From NCBI RefSeq assembly GCF_003352835.1, contig NZ_QLVD01000023.1:372001-436000 (forward strand): a stretch of 64,000 nucleotides of DNA. Direction: 5' to 3'. Made by a program: the position numbers and the translations under genes. Source of the DNA: Ornithinimicrobium murale. GTDB taxonomy: Bacteria > Actinomycetota > Actinomycetes > Actinomycetales > Dermatophilaceae. Every line of letters begins with the position of its first letter. Position 1 is the first letter of the stretch. The notes under the pieces were generated by a model that was given only the letters and a program-made list of their open reading frames with translations, was not told where the DNA came from and searched no databases. Shown here in pieces: positions 1 to 9,514 of the stretch.

Positions 1-1
1 G

Positions 2-301
2 GTCCGCGACGACAGCGACGGCGTGCTGACCCTGGGCGTCAGCCAGCCCTACGTCGACGCGGTCACCTCCGGCGGCGACCTGGGTGACAGCGCCGTGTTC
101 CAGTCGGCCGTGCCCAACGCCGCCGACGCCGACTCGGTGTTCTACGTCAACGTCAACAGCTTCGAGCACCTCTACCTCAGCGAGATCGAGGAGCAGCAGG
201 CACGTGACGCGCTGGAGTCGCTCGCCGCCGTGGGCTACAGCGGCAGCAGCGACGCCGACGGCAACGGCGAGTTCACCTTCCGTCTCGTGGCGGACGAGTG
301 A
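2..301 (+). CDS. DUF3352 domain protein, C-terminal end (partial)
   Basis: The reading frame enters from the left edge and stops with TGA at 299-301, leaving 99 codons. The fragment has the DUF3352 C-terminal pattern: a Gly/Asp-rich turn (GGDLGDS), then AVFQSAVP and a VFYVNVN strand followed by an acidic helix. DUF3352 proteins are usually membrane-anchored actinobacterial proteins of unknown function; the anchor would lie outside the window. A strong hairpin follows the stop, so this is probably the last gene of its transcript. The family assignment is by pattern only. Confidence 0.6.
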   Translation, partial: VRDDSDGVLTLGVSQPYVDAVTSGGDLGDSAVFQSAVPNAADADSVFYVNVNSFEHLYLSEIEEQQARDALESLAAVGYSGSSDADGNGEFTFRLVADE

Positions 302-326
302 TCGACGCTCGAGCCTGACGGCCCCG

Positions 327-363
327 ACGAGGGGCTCACCCGGTGATCCGGGTGGGCCCCTCG
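327..363 (+). terminator. Intergenic hairpin after the DUF3352 gene
   Basis: A 16-bp stem (327-342 with 348-363, one G-T pair) has a 5-base loop. It begins 26 bases after the DUF3352 stop codon and ends 38 bases before the next start. There is no long T run, which is common for GC-rich terminators. It probably separates the two transcription units. Confidence 0.6.
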
Positions 364-401
364 TGCGTTGTGCCCACGGCCCGCCGTGTCACCATGACGG
401 C

Positions 402-905
402 ATGCCCCTGACCGTGCGCCCGGCCGTGCCCGAGGAGTTTGAGCGAGTCGGAGAGATCACGGCTGTCGCCTACGTCCACGACGGCCACCTGGCCGCGGAC
501 TTCTCCTATGTCGAGGTGCTGCGCGATGCCGCGGCACGGGCCAACGCCGCGGAGCTTCTCGTGGCCACTGACGGCGCGACGATCCTGGGGACGGTGACCT
601 GGTGCCCGGACGGCTCGCCCTACAAGGAGGTGGCCGCCGGCGACGAGGGTGAGTTCCGGATGCTGGCGGTCCTCCCCGAGGCACGCGGACGCGGCGTCGC
701 GCGTGCCCTGGTGCAAGCCTGCCTCGATCGCAGCCGGGAGACTGGACACGCACGGATCGTCCTGTCCACCCAGCCGAGCATGGCGCCGGCACACGCCCTC
801 TATGAGTCGTTCGGCTTCGTGCGGGATCCGGCCCGGGACTGGGAGCCGGTCCCGGGGATCCACCTGGTGGCCTACGCGCTGGACCTGCTGCAGGCAGCAG
901 GGTGA
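402..905 (+). CDS. GNAT family N-acetyltransferase
   Basis: This 167-residue protein has one GNAT fold. The acetyl-CoA pyrophosphate-binding loop RGRGVA is at residues 95-100, after the strand FRMLAVLP. The late motif ALYESFGF (about 135-142) is the usual GNAT beta6-alpha4 region. The substrate cannot be read from sequence. ATG 402 was chosen because the protein begins directly with the first GNAT strand (LTVRPAVP); the reading frame stays open upstream, but that part has shadow-like composition. The gene is monocistronic, with hairpins on both sides, and its 3' terminator region directly abuts the tRNA-derived repeat of the accessory island. Confidence 0.85.
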   Translation: MPLTVRPAVPEEFERVGEITAVAYVHDGHLAADFSYVEVLRDAAARANAAELLVATDGATILGTVTWCPDGSPYKEVAAGDEGEFRMLAVLPEARGRGVARALVQACLDRSRETGHARIVLSTQPSMAPAHALYESFGFVRDPARDWEPVPGIHLVAYALDLLQAAG

Positions 906-927
906 CACCGGTGTCCCTGGGAACGAC

Positions 928-956
928 GGAACCCCAGGTCGCTGACCTGGGGTTCC
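928..956. terminator. Hairpin at the outer junction of the island
   Basis: A perfect 12-bp stem (928-939 with 945-956) has a 5-base loop. It follows the acetyltransferase stop by 22 bases and lies 2 bases from the tRNA-Thr 3' fragment at 959. Read on the minus strand it sits exactly where a terminator for tRNA-Thr would have been before the island integrated. It can serve both convergent directions. Confidence 0.7.
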
Positions 957-958
957 CA

Positions 959-1007
959 TGGAGCCGCCTGCCGGAATCGAACCGGCGATCTATTCATTAC
1001 GAGTGAA
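959..1007 (-). repeat. Outer att repeat: 3' half of tRNA-Thr(CGT)
   Basis: These 49 bases match 9568-9616 with one mismatch (T at 989, C at 9598). On the minus strand they are the 3' half of the tRNA-Thr gene, from within the anticodon stem-loop through the T arm and acceptor strand to the encoded CCA. The 5' half of the tRNA is absent, so this is not a functional tRNA. A truncated tRNA end 8.6 kb downstream of the intact gene is the classic footprint of tyrosine-integrase insertion into a tRNA 3' end. Confidence 0.85.
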
Positions 1008-1110
1008 CGATTCGCTGTGCTCATGAGATCGACGCTAGCGCAAACTGGCTGGTCAGGGGCGGTTTTCGTTCCAGTTGGTTCTCGCACACCCGTGCTGATT
1101 TAGGTCTCCT

Positions 1111-1140
1111 TGGTCGCACGGTGGTCGCATCTTGGTCGCA
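1111..1140. repeat. Three TGGTCGCA direct repeats at 11-bp spacing
   Basis: TGGTCGCA occurs at 1111, 1122 and 1133, spaced 11 bp so that all copies face the same side of the helix. The array lies about 100 bp inside the outer att repeat and just before the small gene at 1157. Such phased repeats beside an att core resemble arm-type integrase-binding sites, but they could also be an operator. A further TGGTCGCA is at 9508-9515, about 50 bp inside the other att repeat. Confidence 0.5.
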
Positions 1141-1156
1141 CAGTCACACTGTTTCC

Positions 1157-1456
1157 ATGGACGATCTGGGCACCGAGATCGAGAGCTGGCTAGCTGCGCT
1201 CGATCTACCGACGTGGACGACCGCCCGGGGCGCTGACGGGAGCTGGCTCGTGGCCTTCCCTGACTGGCGTATCGGCGGCCGTGGAGAGACAGCCACCGCC
1301 GCCGCACTGGCCGCGATCAACGATGTCCGGGCCCACATCGCACACCACCACCCGGAGTCGGTTACGCGGGGCTCCCGGCCGGTGCTGCCTCATGGCGGGA
1401 CGATCATCTGGCTGCACCCCGAACGCGTTGCCAGGGCCATCGCCGACTCGAGTTGA
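1157..1456 (+). CDS. Hypothetical protein, 99 residues, island-borne
   Basis: I do not recognise this family. The protein has no signal peptide or membrane segment. It starts with an acidic helix containing IESWLAALDLP, then a short strand-rich part (GSWLVAFPDW), an alanine-rich helix (TAAALAAINDVRAHI), and ends with PHGGTIIWLHPERVARAI. The same C-terminal pattern reappears as a broken copy at 8905-9000, which argues that the frame is really coding. ATG 1157 is preferred; GTG 1121 is in frame, but neither has a clear ribosome-binding site. The gene sits just inside the island boundary, the position often held by an excisionase or regulator, but no HTH is evident. Confidence 0.5.
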   Translation: MDDLGTEIESWLAALDLPTWTTARGADGSWLVAFPDWRIGGRGETATAAALAAINDVRAHIAHHHPESVTRGSRPVLPHGGTIIWLHPERVARAIADSS

Positions 1457-1520
1457 CGGCATACAGAAGCCCGGCCAGGGCAAGCCGCCGTGTCGTCACG
1501 ACTGTTTGGTCATTCGCCTC

Positions 1521-1886
1521 CTATTCGCTGTAGGTGTCAACGACGAGACCGGCCCCGAGACCGGCCATTGCCGCGACCAGGTTGGAATCCAGCGCTAGGG
1601 ACTCTTGCGGCGCCCGAGGCGACCAACCGAGGAAAACTTGGAGCTCGGCGTCGTTGTCGCGGCGAAGAGCTCTCAACTGAATGGCGTGGGCTGATATGAG
1701 TTCCATCAGGCTCGTCATCACCTCGTCTATGGAGGCGTCGTCGGAGACCGCCGCCGGGAGGACGAGAACCCTTGGGTCGCGGCGGGCCTCCGCCAGCGCC
1801 ACGAGCCCTGGAGGGACTTGACTCAGCGGCCCACGTTGACCCACTATCCGGACCGAGCCACGAGCCCAGCCGTCGTTAAGTGTCAC
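1521..1886 (-). CDS. Probable immunity protein, DUF4279-like
   Basis: This 121-residue cytoplasmic protein directly follows the RHS toxin gene. Its GTG start (1886-1884) overlaps the toxin TGA stop in a GTGA tetranucleotide, so translation is probably coupled. The middle contains LQVFLGWSP, and the end has the pattern NLVAAMAGLGAGLVVDTY, resembling the C-terminal signature of DUF4279 immunity proteins (a helix, then a strand ending in D-x-Y). In polymorphic toxin loci the small gene overlapping the toxin 3' end is the cognate immunity gene. That role is inferred from position and family resemblance; the toxin it neutralises is the C-terminal domain ending at 1883. Confidence 0.65.
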   Translation of the reverse strand: MTLNDGWARGSVRIVGQRGPLSQVPPGLVALAEARRDPRVLVLPAAVSDDASIDEVMTSLMELISAHAIQLRALRRDNDAELQVFLGWSPRAPQESLALDSNLVAAMAGLGAGLVVDTYSE

Positions 1887-4800
1887 CGGTTCCCCCCGAG
1901 AGAGTCGAGGATGTTCCCGATGGAGTCCCCGGCCGCCCCATCGCGACCTACCGGATAGACCTCTCCGGCGCGGTCGATCACGACGTCCGGGTTACCGGGA
2001 AAAGCACTACCTCGTTTGACATCGTGGATCGCTGTTCGAATCTGCCTGGTGGAGTATCCGAACTGATCGGCGATCTTCCCGACTGAACCAGTCGCACCCT
2101 TGATCCCACCATCCCCAAGTCCGCCAAGCCGAACGGATCCGCGCTCGTCCCGAAGTACGTTGCGCACGAATGTCGATTCAGTTTTTGCGGCAGGTTTTGC
2201 GGCGGTGCTGGTGACTTTGAGGCCTTTGGCGAGTTTCCCTGCTGGGAACCAGGCGACGGCTGTCCAGCCGCAGGAGCCGAGACTCTGTCCTGAGAAGCAG
2301 GCCTGGACGTCGTTCCATCCCGATAGTTCTCCGAGCCAGAACGACAGTCCTCGCTCTTGTGGCAGTGGCGCTGGTCCGCCGACACTGGCTGTCTGCTGCG
2401 GAGCGCCGAGTAGCCCACTCTGGTTCGAAGAGCGCTTGTAAGCAGGGTTCGCTCTCGCCTTGATGAAGTCGTCGAGTGGTTGGAGTGACTTGATGGGGTT
2501 GGCCGGGGGCGTGTATTTGGGTTTGGCTTTGGGTGGGTTGCGGCCGTCGTCGAGCCAGGGTTTGCGTGGGAGGAGTCCGTCGGGGTCGGTGTAGTGGGTG
2601 GGGTTTCCGGCTCCGTAGGAGTAGGGGTTGGAGGTTTGGGTAGTGGACTGGTCCACGAGCGGGTCGGGGGTCAGGAACCGGCCGAGGGTGGTGTCGTAGT
2701 AGCGGTGGCCGAGGTGAGTCAGGCCGGTGGTTTGGTCGGTGGTCTTGTCGAGCCAGGACCGGTCGGTGACCGGGGTGCCTGACTGGGGTTGGCCGTAGGG
2801 GTCGTACCGCAACCGGGTCGCGCTGATGGTTCCGTCCCCGAGCTGGACGAAGGCCGAGCCTTGCCTGTCGCTGGTTTGCCACGTCAGGGTGTAGTTGCTG
2901 CGTCGGATCGCGACGGTGTTCCCGTCGTGGGTGTAGTACCTGACGGCAGTCGGGTTGCCGCTGGCCGGGTAGGTGATTTCCACATCCGGAAGGTAGATCG
3001 TCGTGGTCCCGGAGCTGGTCGTGCGGGCCAGCCGGGTCCCGTCCAGGGCGTGCGCCAGCGTCGTGGTCCCTGGGTCGGTCCCGGTTGTGGTAGCGGTGGC
3101 GAGGTTGCCGGTCAGATCCCACTCATAACTGGTGGTGCCCGGGCTGGCGCCGCCGGTGGTGGCCTTGGTGTCTTGTTGCCCGTTGGGGGTGTAGGTGTAA
3201 CTGGTGGACGCACTCCCGGTGGTGGTCTTGGTCACGGCGTGAGCAGGCGCGCTCGAACCGTAGGTGTAGTTTGTGGTCTGACTTTCGCGGGTGGTAGAGG
3301 TGATGTCACCAGCAGTGGTGTATCCCCACTTCGTGTTGTACCCACCAGTCCCAGCGGCTTGCGTGTCAGAGTCTGCACAGGCGGTGGCTGTCGTCGTCCA
3401 GGAATGAGTCAACCGGTTCAGGGTGTCGTAGGTGTGACACGTCCTGATGTCGGTCGAGGGGTGCACGTCGGTGACCGAGGTCAGATTCCCTGCCGGGTCG
3501 AAGTCGTATTGGTCGTTGCTGACGACTCGTCGCAGCGTCATCTGTTGTTCGGTCAGTCCCGAGACCGTCCGCACACTGGCCAGGCGTTGTGTCTGTGGGT
3601 CCCAGGTGTAGGCCGTGTCTAGGAAGGCCTCGGTGGTGGTTGACCCGATGGTGCGCTTGGCCAGTAGGTGGTCGGCCCGGTAGTCGGTGGCTGAGACGTA
3701 CTCTCTGGTGCCGGTCAGGGTGGCCGGTGCCCCGGTCGGGGTATAGCCGTGGGTCAGGGTCTCCGCGGACAGTTGGGCCACGGCCGGTAGCCCAGTGGTG
3801 GCTAGCCGACCAAGACTGTCGTAGGTGTAGGTATAGGTGTAGTTGACCGGTGTCCCGGTGCCGGGCGTGGGGACCGTGTACGTCGCGTTCGAGGGGGCGC
3901 CACGGTTGGTGTAGGCGGTGGTCGCGGTCTTGTAGGTGCCTGCTGCTGTGTGGGTCGTGACCGTGGCGGGCAGCCCCTTGCCGCGCGTGGCGGTGTCAAA
4001 CGTTGACGTCTGCAGGGTTTGGGCGGTAGCCACGCTGGTGGCTTTGCCGGTGACCTTGGTGACCCGCCCCAACGTGTCGTAGGTGCGAGTCAGGGAGGAC
4101 CCGGAAGCACGGGTGGTGGTGACCGGTTGGTGGTTGTTGTCGTAGCTGGTGGTCACGGTCCCGGCCGCTGGGTCCGTGATGGAGGTCCGCCGGCCCAACC
4201 AGTCATAGTTGTTGGTCGTGGTCTTCCCGGCCGGGTCGGTGACCGTGATCAGGTTGTCGGACACGTCGTAACTGTAGGACGTGGTCGCCAGCCCGGGCCC
4301 CGTGCCCGCCACTCCCTCGGTGCGGGAGGTGACCCTGCCCAGCAGGTCGGTGACCACCGTGGTGGCCACACCCCCGGCCGGTGGCGTGGTCACCGTCCGG
4401 GTGCCGTGGTAGGCGCTGGTGCTTTCCCACAGCAAGGCGTTGCTGGCGTAGAACCCTTCCCGCAACGGACGAGACAACCCGTCGTAACGCCACCTGGTCT
4501 CCGAGACAGCCGATGTGGGCACCGCGATCATCCCGGCCCCGACCGTCCCAGCAGACACGACCGGTTGCGACACGGCCTCGGTGTTGCCCCGCTCGTCATA
4601 CCTGGTGTTCACGAACACCACAGTTGAGGACCCATCACCAGGTGCGCGTTGAGCCTGCAGGAGCTGTCCGTGGGAGTCGAAGAACTCGCTGGAGGTCTCA
4701 TAGGTCCCATCGACCCGCCGCGTGGCAGTGTTCACCTGCGGCGGGAGGGTCTTGTCCTCATCAAGCAGGTAGGTAAACCGAGTGGTCGGGGACGACGAGG

Positions 4801-6979
4801 TATGACCGGGCTGAGCGACCCAGGACGTACGACCCAGGTCATCGGCCCCGACCCTGGTCACGTTCCCGTTCGGGTCTGTGATCTGCACCGGGATCAACCG
4901 GCGTGAGTCCAGCAAGGTCGAGGTGACGTGCCCGGCGGGGTTCGTCACGCTCATGCTCTGCGTGGCCGCGGTCACCGGGCTGTAACTGGTCGTGGTGACC
5001 TTGCCCAACCCATCCGTGGCCGAAGTCACCCGGCCGTAGGAGTCATAGCCAGTCCTAGTGGTGATCACCTTGCTGGAGCTGGCACGCTCATCCACCCGCG
5101 TCACCAACCCGCCCGGGATGGCCTGCGTCGCCGCTGAGGACGTCGACCCGTCATAGAAATAACGGGTATCACCCACCAACGTGCCGCTGCCGGCACACGA
5201 AGAGGTGTACTCATACACCCGCCCCACATAGTCCAGCTTGTTCAACTCACGCGCGGCCGCCCCCGCGGCATACTCGGTCCGCACACACGCCGGGACCACC
5301 GCCCCGGCCCGCGACGCCGAGGTCACCCGACCATAGGCGTCGTGCTCATACTCCATCCGCTTGGTCTGCGTGGACGCCGTCCCCGCCTCGCTGACGACCC
5401 GGGTGCGTTCCCGCACCGCGGACGTGACGACCAGCGACGCATCGTTGAACGGATCGCTCTGTCCTGTCACCGCCGGCACCGTGCGTGCCACGCCGTAGGT
5501 GTAGGCGGTCCCACTCAGCTCCGGCCCGACCACTCCCGTGGCCGAGACCTCCCGGGACCGCTGCTCAGCAACCTGACCGGCCAACCAGGCACGGTCCGGC
5601 GTGGAACCGGAGATGAACCCCGGGATGCTGTCCGTGCGGGTCGACCCGTTCGACAGCTTCGTGCCGTACATGCCCCGGAAGAACCGGTAATCAGTCGCCT
5701 CGATGATCCGACCCGAACCACTGCCCCGATACACCCCGTCCAACAACGTGTCGACCCGCACGTCCCGGTACCCACGCCACCCCGCATACGACTGCACTGT
5801 CAACGGGGTGACCTTGACCGGCTCGTTGTCCTGCGCCCAGGCCGCCGACCCCGAATACGTATACCGGGTCAGATGATCCACCGACGGCTCACCCCCACCG
5901 ACCGTTCCACCAGGAAGCCGGTTATCCACCGACACCGCCAACGTCACATACTTGTGGAACAACCCGAACCCGCCCGGGGCACCGTCGGGTTTCCAGTACC
6001 GCGGGAAGCACGCCTTACCGTTCGTGTCGAACGCACTCGGGTGCGCACCCGTACACGAGGCACCCGGCGGCTGCCCATACGTCACATCCGTGCGGGCCCC
6101 CAACTCATCAGTGATCCCCACCACCCGGTACTTCGACAGGCGCGGAACCCCCTGGGCCGCGTTGTGGTCCACCCGGTTATCGAACTGGGCCCCATGAGTC
6201 GTGATCGTCGGCACCGCCGTGTTCCCGGAGGCTGAATACCCGACCTTCTGGATCCGCGAAAGCCACAACCCTGGTGACGTCCCGTCCTCATGCAGCGGGA
6301 ACCCGTACCCCAGATTCACCCGGTCCACCCACGCAAACGAGGCCCCGTTCCACCGTTGCGAAGTCACCGACCGCAACAGCTTCTGCGAGAAAAACGTCGG
6401 CGCCCCCTCCGTGCACCCCGAGGAACAGATCAGGTCCATCGGCACGTCCGGGTAATACTTCGCATACGCCTTCGTGAACGCCACACACGTCTTGCCCGAC
6501 CCGTCTACCTGACCCGTGGCCCGCTGAGTGCACCGGTCCTCCCACGAAAAGACCACCCGGGACGTCGCCGCCTGATCAACCCCACCAGACGTGGTCGCTG
6601 TCCCGTACTCCACCCGCGACAAGTACCCACCACGCACATACGAGGCGTCCACCACGCCCATCCGGTCGTACTTGTTCGTCTCCTTCACGTAAAAGTAGTT
6701 GATGACATTCCCCGGCAAGTCTTGTACCCGGTCAAGGTTCCACCGCCATGCCTGCGTGCACCACGCGTTCTCCAACACCGACGCATAACAAGGGTCCCCC
6801 ACATCGTCACCAAAGACCGGGACCGTCCACGTCGAGTTCGTCGCCCGCCGCGACTGACCCTCCGTGTCCACAAACCCCCGACCCAGCGTGTAGACCGTCC
6901 CAGCAGTATCAAAGACCTTCCAGAACTCACCCTCATGATCCCCGTTCAACGCGGCCGACCCCGACTCGTGACGCTCCAC
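1883..6979 (-). pseudogene. RHS repeat toxin, C-terminal ORF after the in-frame amber
   Basis: These 1698 codons continue, in the same frame, the ORF ending at 6983. Only a TAG and one CGG codon precede the GTG at 6979-6977. The frame opens at VERHESG and then has GEFWKVFDTAGTVYTLG, the start of the RHS shell. Many YD repeats of the Y-x-Y-D-x-x-G-R type follow. The RHS core ends in LGRFLTPDPLVD and DPDGL near 2575. The last roughly 229 residues are a variable tip: a pretoxin stretch (WTAVAWFPAGK), then a domain with NPDVVID, GEVYP and GDSIGNI. I cannot assign its toxin class; an RNase or DNase fold is possible. Unless the amber is read through or translation restarts at 6979, this part is made without a secretion signal or not at all. 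Base composition looks less GC-rich than its neighbours. Confidence 0.8.
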
Positions 6980-6982
6980 CCG

Positions 6983-8512
6983 CTACCCCGCATCATCGAC
7001 CATCCGATACACCACAACACCAGACGGGGCCCCCGACGTCGCAGCCGTGTCCTTCACCAGATCCGAAGCCCGACCATTCAAAACCAACCGGTAAAAGTCA
7101 CCCTCCCAACACAGATCCTGCGACGAACTCATCCACGTCACCCGACCACACGAGGCATACCGGGCCTCCACATACGCCTCGTTCAACCCCCACCCCGTGC
7201 CCACGCCCGACGGCTGCGAGTTGTCCCCCGACGTCATCCCGTCCACCGATCCCGACGAATACCCCAACACCAGATCCGGCACCCCACCCACCACCGCCTC
7301 AGCCACCGGCAACGGGTACTCCCACTCAAACGACCCCGACCCCAACGACACATCCCACCCGCCAGCAACCGTCAACGGTGTCGCTGCATACGACCCCGCC
7401 GCCCCCGAAGACCCCGCAAACACCACAAACACCCCGGCCGGCTCCTGCCCAACAGCCCCGTCTTCCTGGACAGGGTCGGGCGCAGGCTCCTCCACCGTCT
7501 CCTCCGACCCCGGCACCTCCCTCTGCTCCGCCTGGCCCTGCAGCGGCTGCTCGCTCGCCTCGGCCTCGGCCTCGGCAACATCCTGGCCCTGCTCTGCCCC
7601 CTCCCCTACCAGACTCTCAGTCCCCGCACCATCCAGGTACCGGTCACCTCCCGCAGCATCGTCCAGCGGCACGACCGCACTCAACGTCCCGGCACCAGCG
7701 TCGTACACCGCGTCAACCGGCTCGATCGCGCCACGGCACTGATCAGCAACCACGCCGTCTCGCTCATCTCCCGAGCCCAACACACGCGCCGCACCCGGTG
7801 ACACCTCACGAGTCTCCACCGCCGCAGCGACCACACACCCTGGCACCCGACCCACCTGCAACCGGTAACCGAAATCCCCACCGTAAGCAGCATCTAACCC
7901 TGAGACGTCCACCACCACGCCCACGCCGGCCACACCAGGCGCCTCAACGTCCGCCTCCTCCGCGCCCTCCGCGCCCGCCGCACCCAGTTCCTCATCACTC
8001 GCAGCCGACAGGACAAACCCCGCACCCACCCCACCCAGGGCCTCGACATCCGCGTGGCCCAGCACATCCACCTGCACAGCACCCGGAGCCACCAGCTCGC
8101 CGGACCCAGATGCCCGCCCCTCCAAGTCGTCGTCCTCGATCCCCCCAGCGAAACCAGCCTGCTTGAAGTCCCCATCAGGAGCAGTGACCGCAACCACCGT
8201 CTCTCCGACCGCCACCAGATCATCGGGGCTTCCGGGAACCACAACCTGGCTTGAACCACCCTCGGGCCACACGAACTCGTCGGGCTCGTACGTCGCCGGG
8301 TCCCACACCTCCACCGGTGCCACTGGGGTGACAAGGTCTCCCTCAATCACCGGGGCAGGCTCGACGGCCAGCTCACCAACCTCGGGTGACTCGACAGCCT
8401 CATCGGCACCCACCGGCATCGCTACCCACGAACCCGAGAGCAGCCCCGCAGCAACCAGGCCAACCACCACACGTACCCGACGAGCCCCCACAGGACCACC
8501 CCAAGCAGTCAT
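6983..8512 (-). pseudogene. RHS repeat toxin, N-terminal ORF with signal peptide
   Basis: This is the secreted N-terminal part of the RHS protein. It has a basic n-region (GARRVRV), a hydrophobic core (VVGLVAAGLLSGSW) and a cleavage region PVGADEA. A long acidic linker rich in Val, Glu and Ala follows. Near the end is the conserved RHS entry, PLPVAEAVVGGVPDLVLGYS and SGVGTGWG. The frame stops at TAG 6985-6983 after YRMVDDAG. The next codons resume RHS homology in frame (RVERH), and the usual family residue there is Trp, so TGG to TAG is the simplest explanation. ATG 8512 is chosen because it gives a plausible signal peptide; GTG 8491 with a GGGG motif upstream is also good. The frame remains open to 8605. 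Confidence 0.75.
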
Positions 8513-8654
8513 TCCCCAGCGCCATCGCCGAAGACCTGGCCGAAACCTACTGGGCAGCGCCTGCCATCCGTCAATAGCCGAGATCAAAACGTGACAAACG
8601 CACACTTGATGCGCACCGCACCCGAGGAACTCACCCAGAGCCGCTCACCGGCGT

Positions 8655-8865
8655 GTGGTCGCCAAGGGGTTCGACACGAGCCGCCTGCACTTCACGCTGT
8701 TCCTCATCGCGCAGCCATGCGCCCTGTTCGTCACCTTCATGTTCTGGCAGCTCATCAACGAGTACTCACTGGTCATCTACCCGTTGGTGATCGCCGCGCC
8801 CTTCTGCCTGTTCGAAGCCCCAGACCCCCAGGGGCATGGACCTGTGGCAGTACCGCACCATCTGA
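8655..8865 (+). pseudogene. Remnant of a small membrane protein gene
   Basis: From 8655 the frame encodes VAKGFDTSRLHFTLFLIAQP and then two hydrophobic stretches (CALFVTFMFWQLI and YSLVIYPLVIAAPFCLF). At about 8820-8835 coding resemblance jumps to the +1 frame, which ends MDLWQYRTI and TGA at 8863-8865. No ribosome-binding site or complete start region is visible. I read this as a truncated and frameshifted membrane-protein gene left in the island. The parent family is unknown, and a chance hydrophobic ORF cannot be excluded. Confidence 0.35.
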
Positions 8866-8904
8866 GACCGGCAGACCTCCAACACCGGCAAGTTCCTACT
8901 CTGC

Positions 8905-9000
8905 GACAGGCCAATCACACCGGGGAAGCCTCACGGTGGAACGGTCATCTGGCTCGGCCCCGGGCAACCTGCTCGGGCCATCCTCGACCGACACAGCTAG
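8905..9000 (+). pseudogene. Broken second copy of the 1157-1456 gene (3' end)
   Basis: In this frame the sequence reads RPITPGKPHGGTVIWLGPGQ, continues PARAILDRHS and ends with TAG at 8998-9000. It aligns with the end of the intact protein at 1157-1456 (RPVLPHGGTIIWLHPERVAR, then AIADSS). The upstream part of the gene is missing. Two related genes thus lie at opposite ends of the island, the inner one degraded. The match is over about 30 residues and was found by eye. Confidence 0.5.
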
Positions 9001-9117
9001 CCCCCCACGGACAGAGAGTGAACCGTGGGGGTCTAGTCGGGATTCCGGCGAGGGGCTGTTGCGGGAAAGTGGTGTCCCCTCGCCGGTGGCGGCGGCCGGG
9101 TGGCCACCAGGTCTGGG

Positions 9118-9514
9118 TCAGCGCCCGAGCACGTCCTGGAGCTGGTGCTCGGTCTTGCTGGACACGGCCAGGTGGCCGCCGATGATGGTCACCGAACTGG
9201 CATCACTCAGGGCCGTTGCCGTTGCCTGAGTGAGGTGTCCGGGGTGGGTCAGCAGCAAAGGGTCGCCCAGCTGCCCGGCGGAGAGCATCAGCAAAATCGG
9301 CTCCGGTTGCGACCACAACGTTGCCGGTCAGGTCGCCATACTCGGCAGCCAACTCGGCCGCCGTCTCATAGCGGTCAGCACCTGCCACGCGGGTCACGGC
9401 CGCCCCGGGAGCAGCCGCACGGACCTCCGCAGTGATTCCGCCCGCCACCGCGTTCCTACCGCCGACGATGACAACCTCGTCCGGCTTGAGAGCAGACAGA
9501 GCAGCACTGGTCGC
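9118..9514 (-). pseudogene. Frameshifted cell-wall-binding repeat 2 (CWB2) remnant
   Basis: Read from 9514 downward, one frame gives EVVIVGGRNAVA, VTRVAGADRYETAAELA and VVVATGADFADAL, a textbook CWB2 (PF04122) repeat. At about 9320 the family resemblance jumps to another frame, which continues LSAGQLGDPLLLTHPGHLTQ, then VTIIGGHLAVS, and ends LQDVLGR with TGA at 9120-9118. The 5' part of the gene is missing; its homology stops right at the hairpin beside tRNA-Thr. CWB2 domains anchor secreted proteins to the cell wall. This copy is dead unless the frameshift is a sequencing error, and even then it lacks a start. Confidence 0.75.

Noticed and set aside
959-1014. Second tRNA-Thr gene
   Set aside because: Only the 3' half is present; the D arm, 5' acceptor strand and half of the anticodon stem are missing.
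6980-6985. Amber codon as programmed pyrrolysine or readthrough signal
   Set aside because: No pyl genes or tRNA-Pyl are visible, and the conserved Trp at this position makes a simple TGG to TAG change the better explanation.
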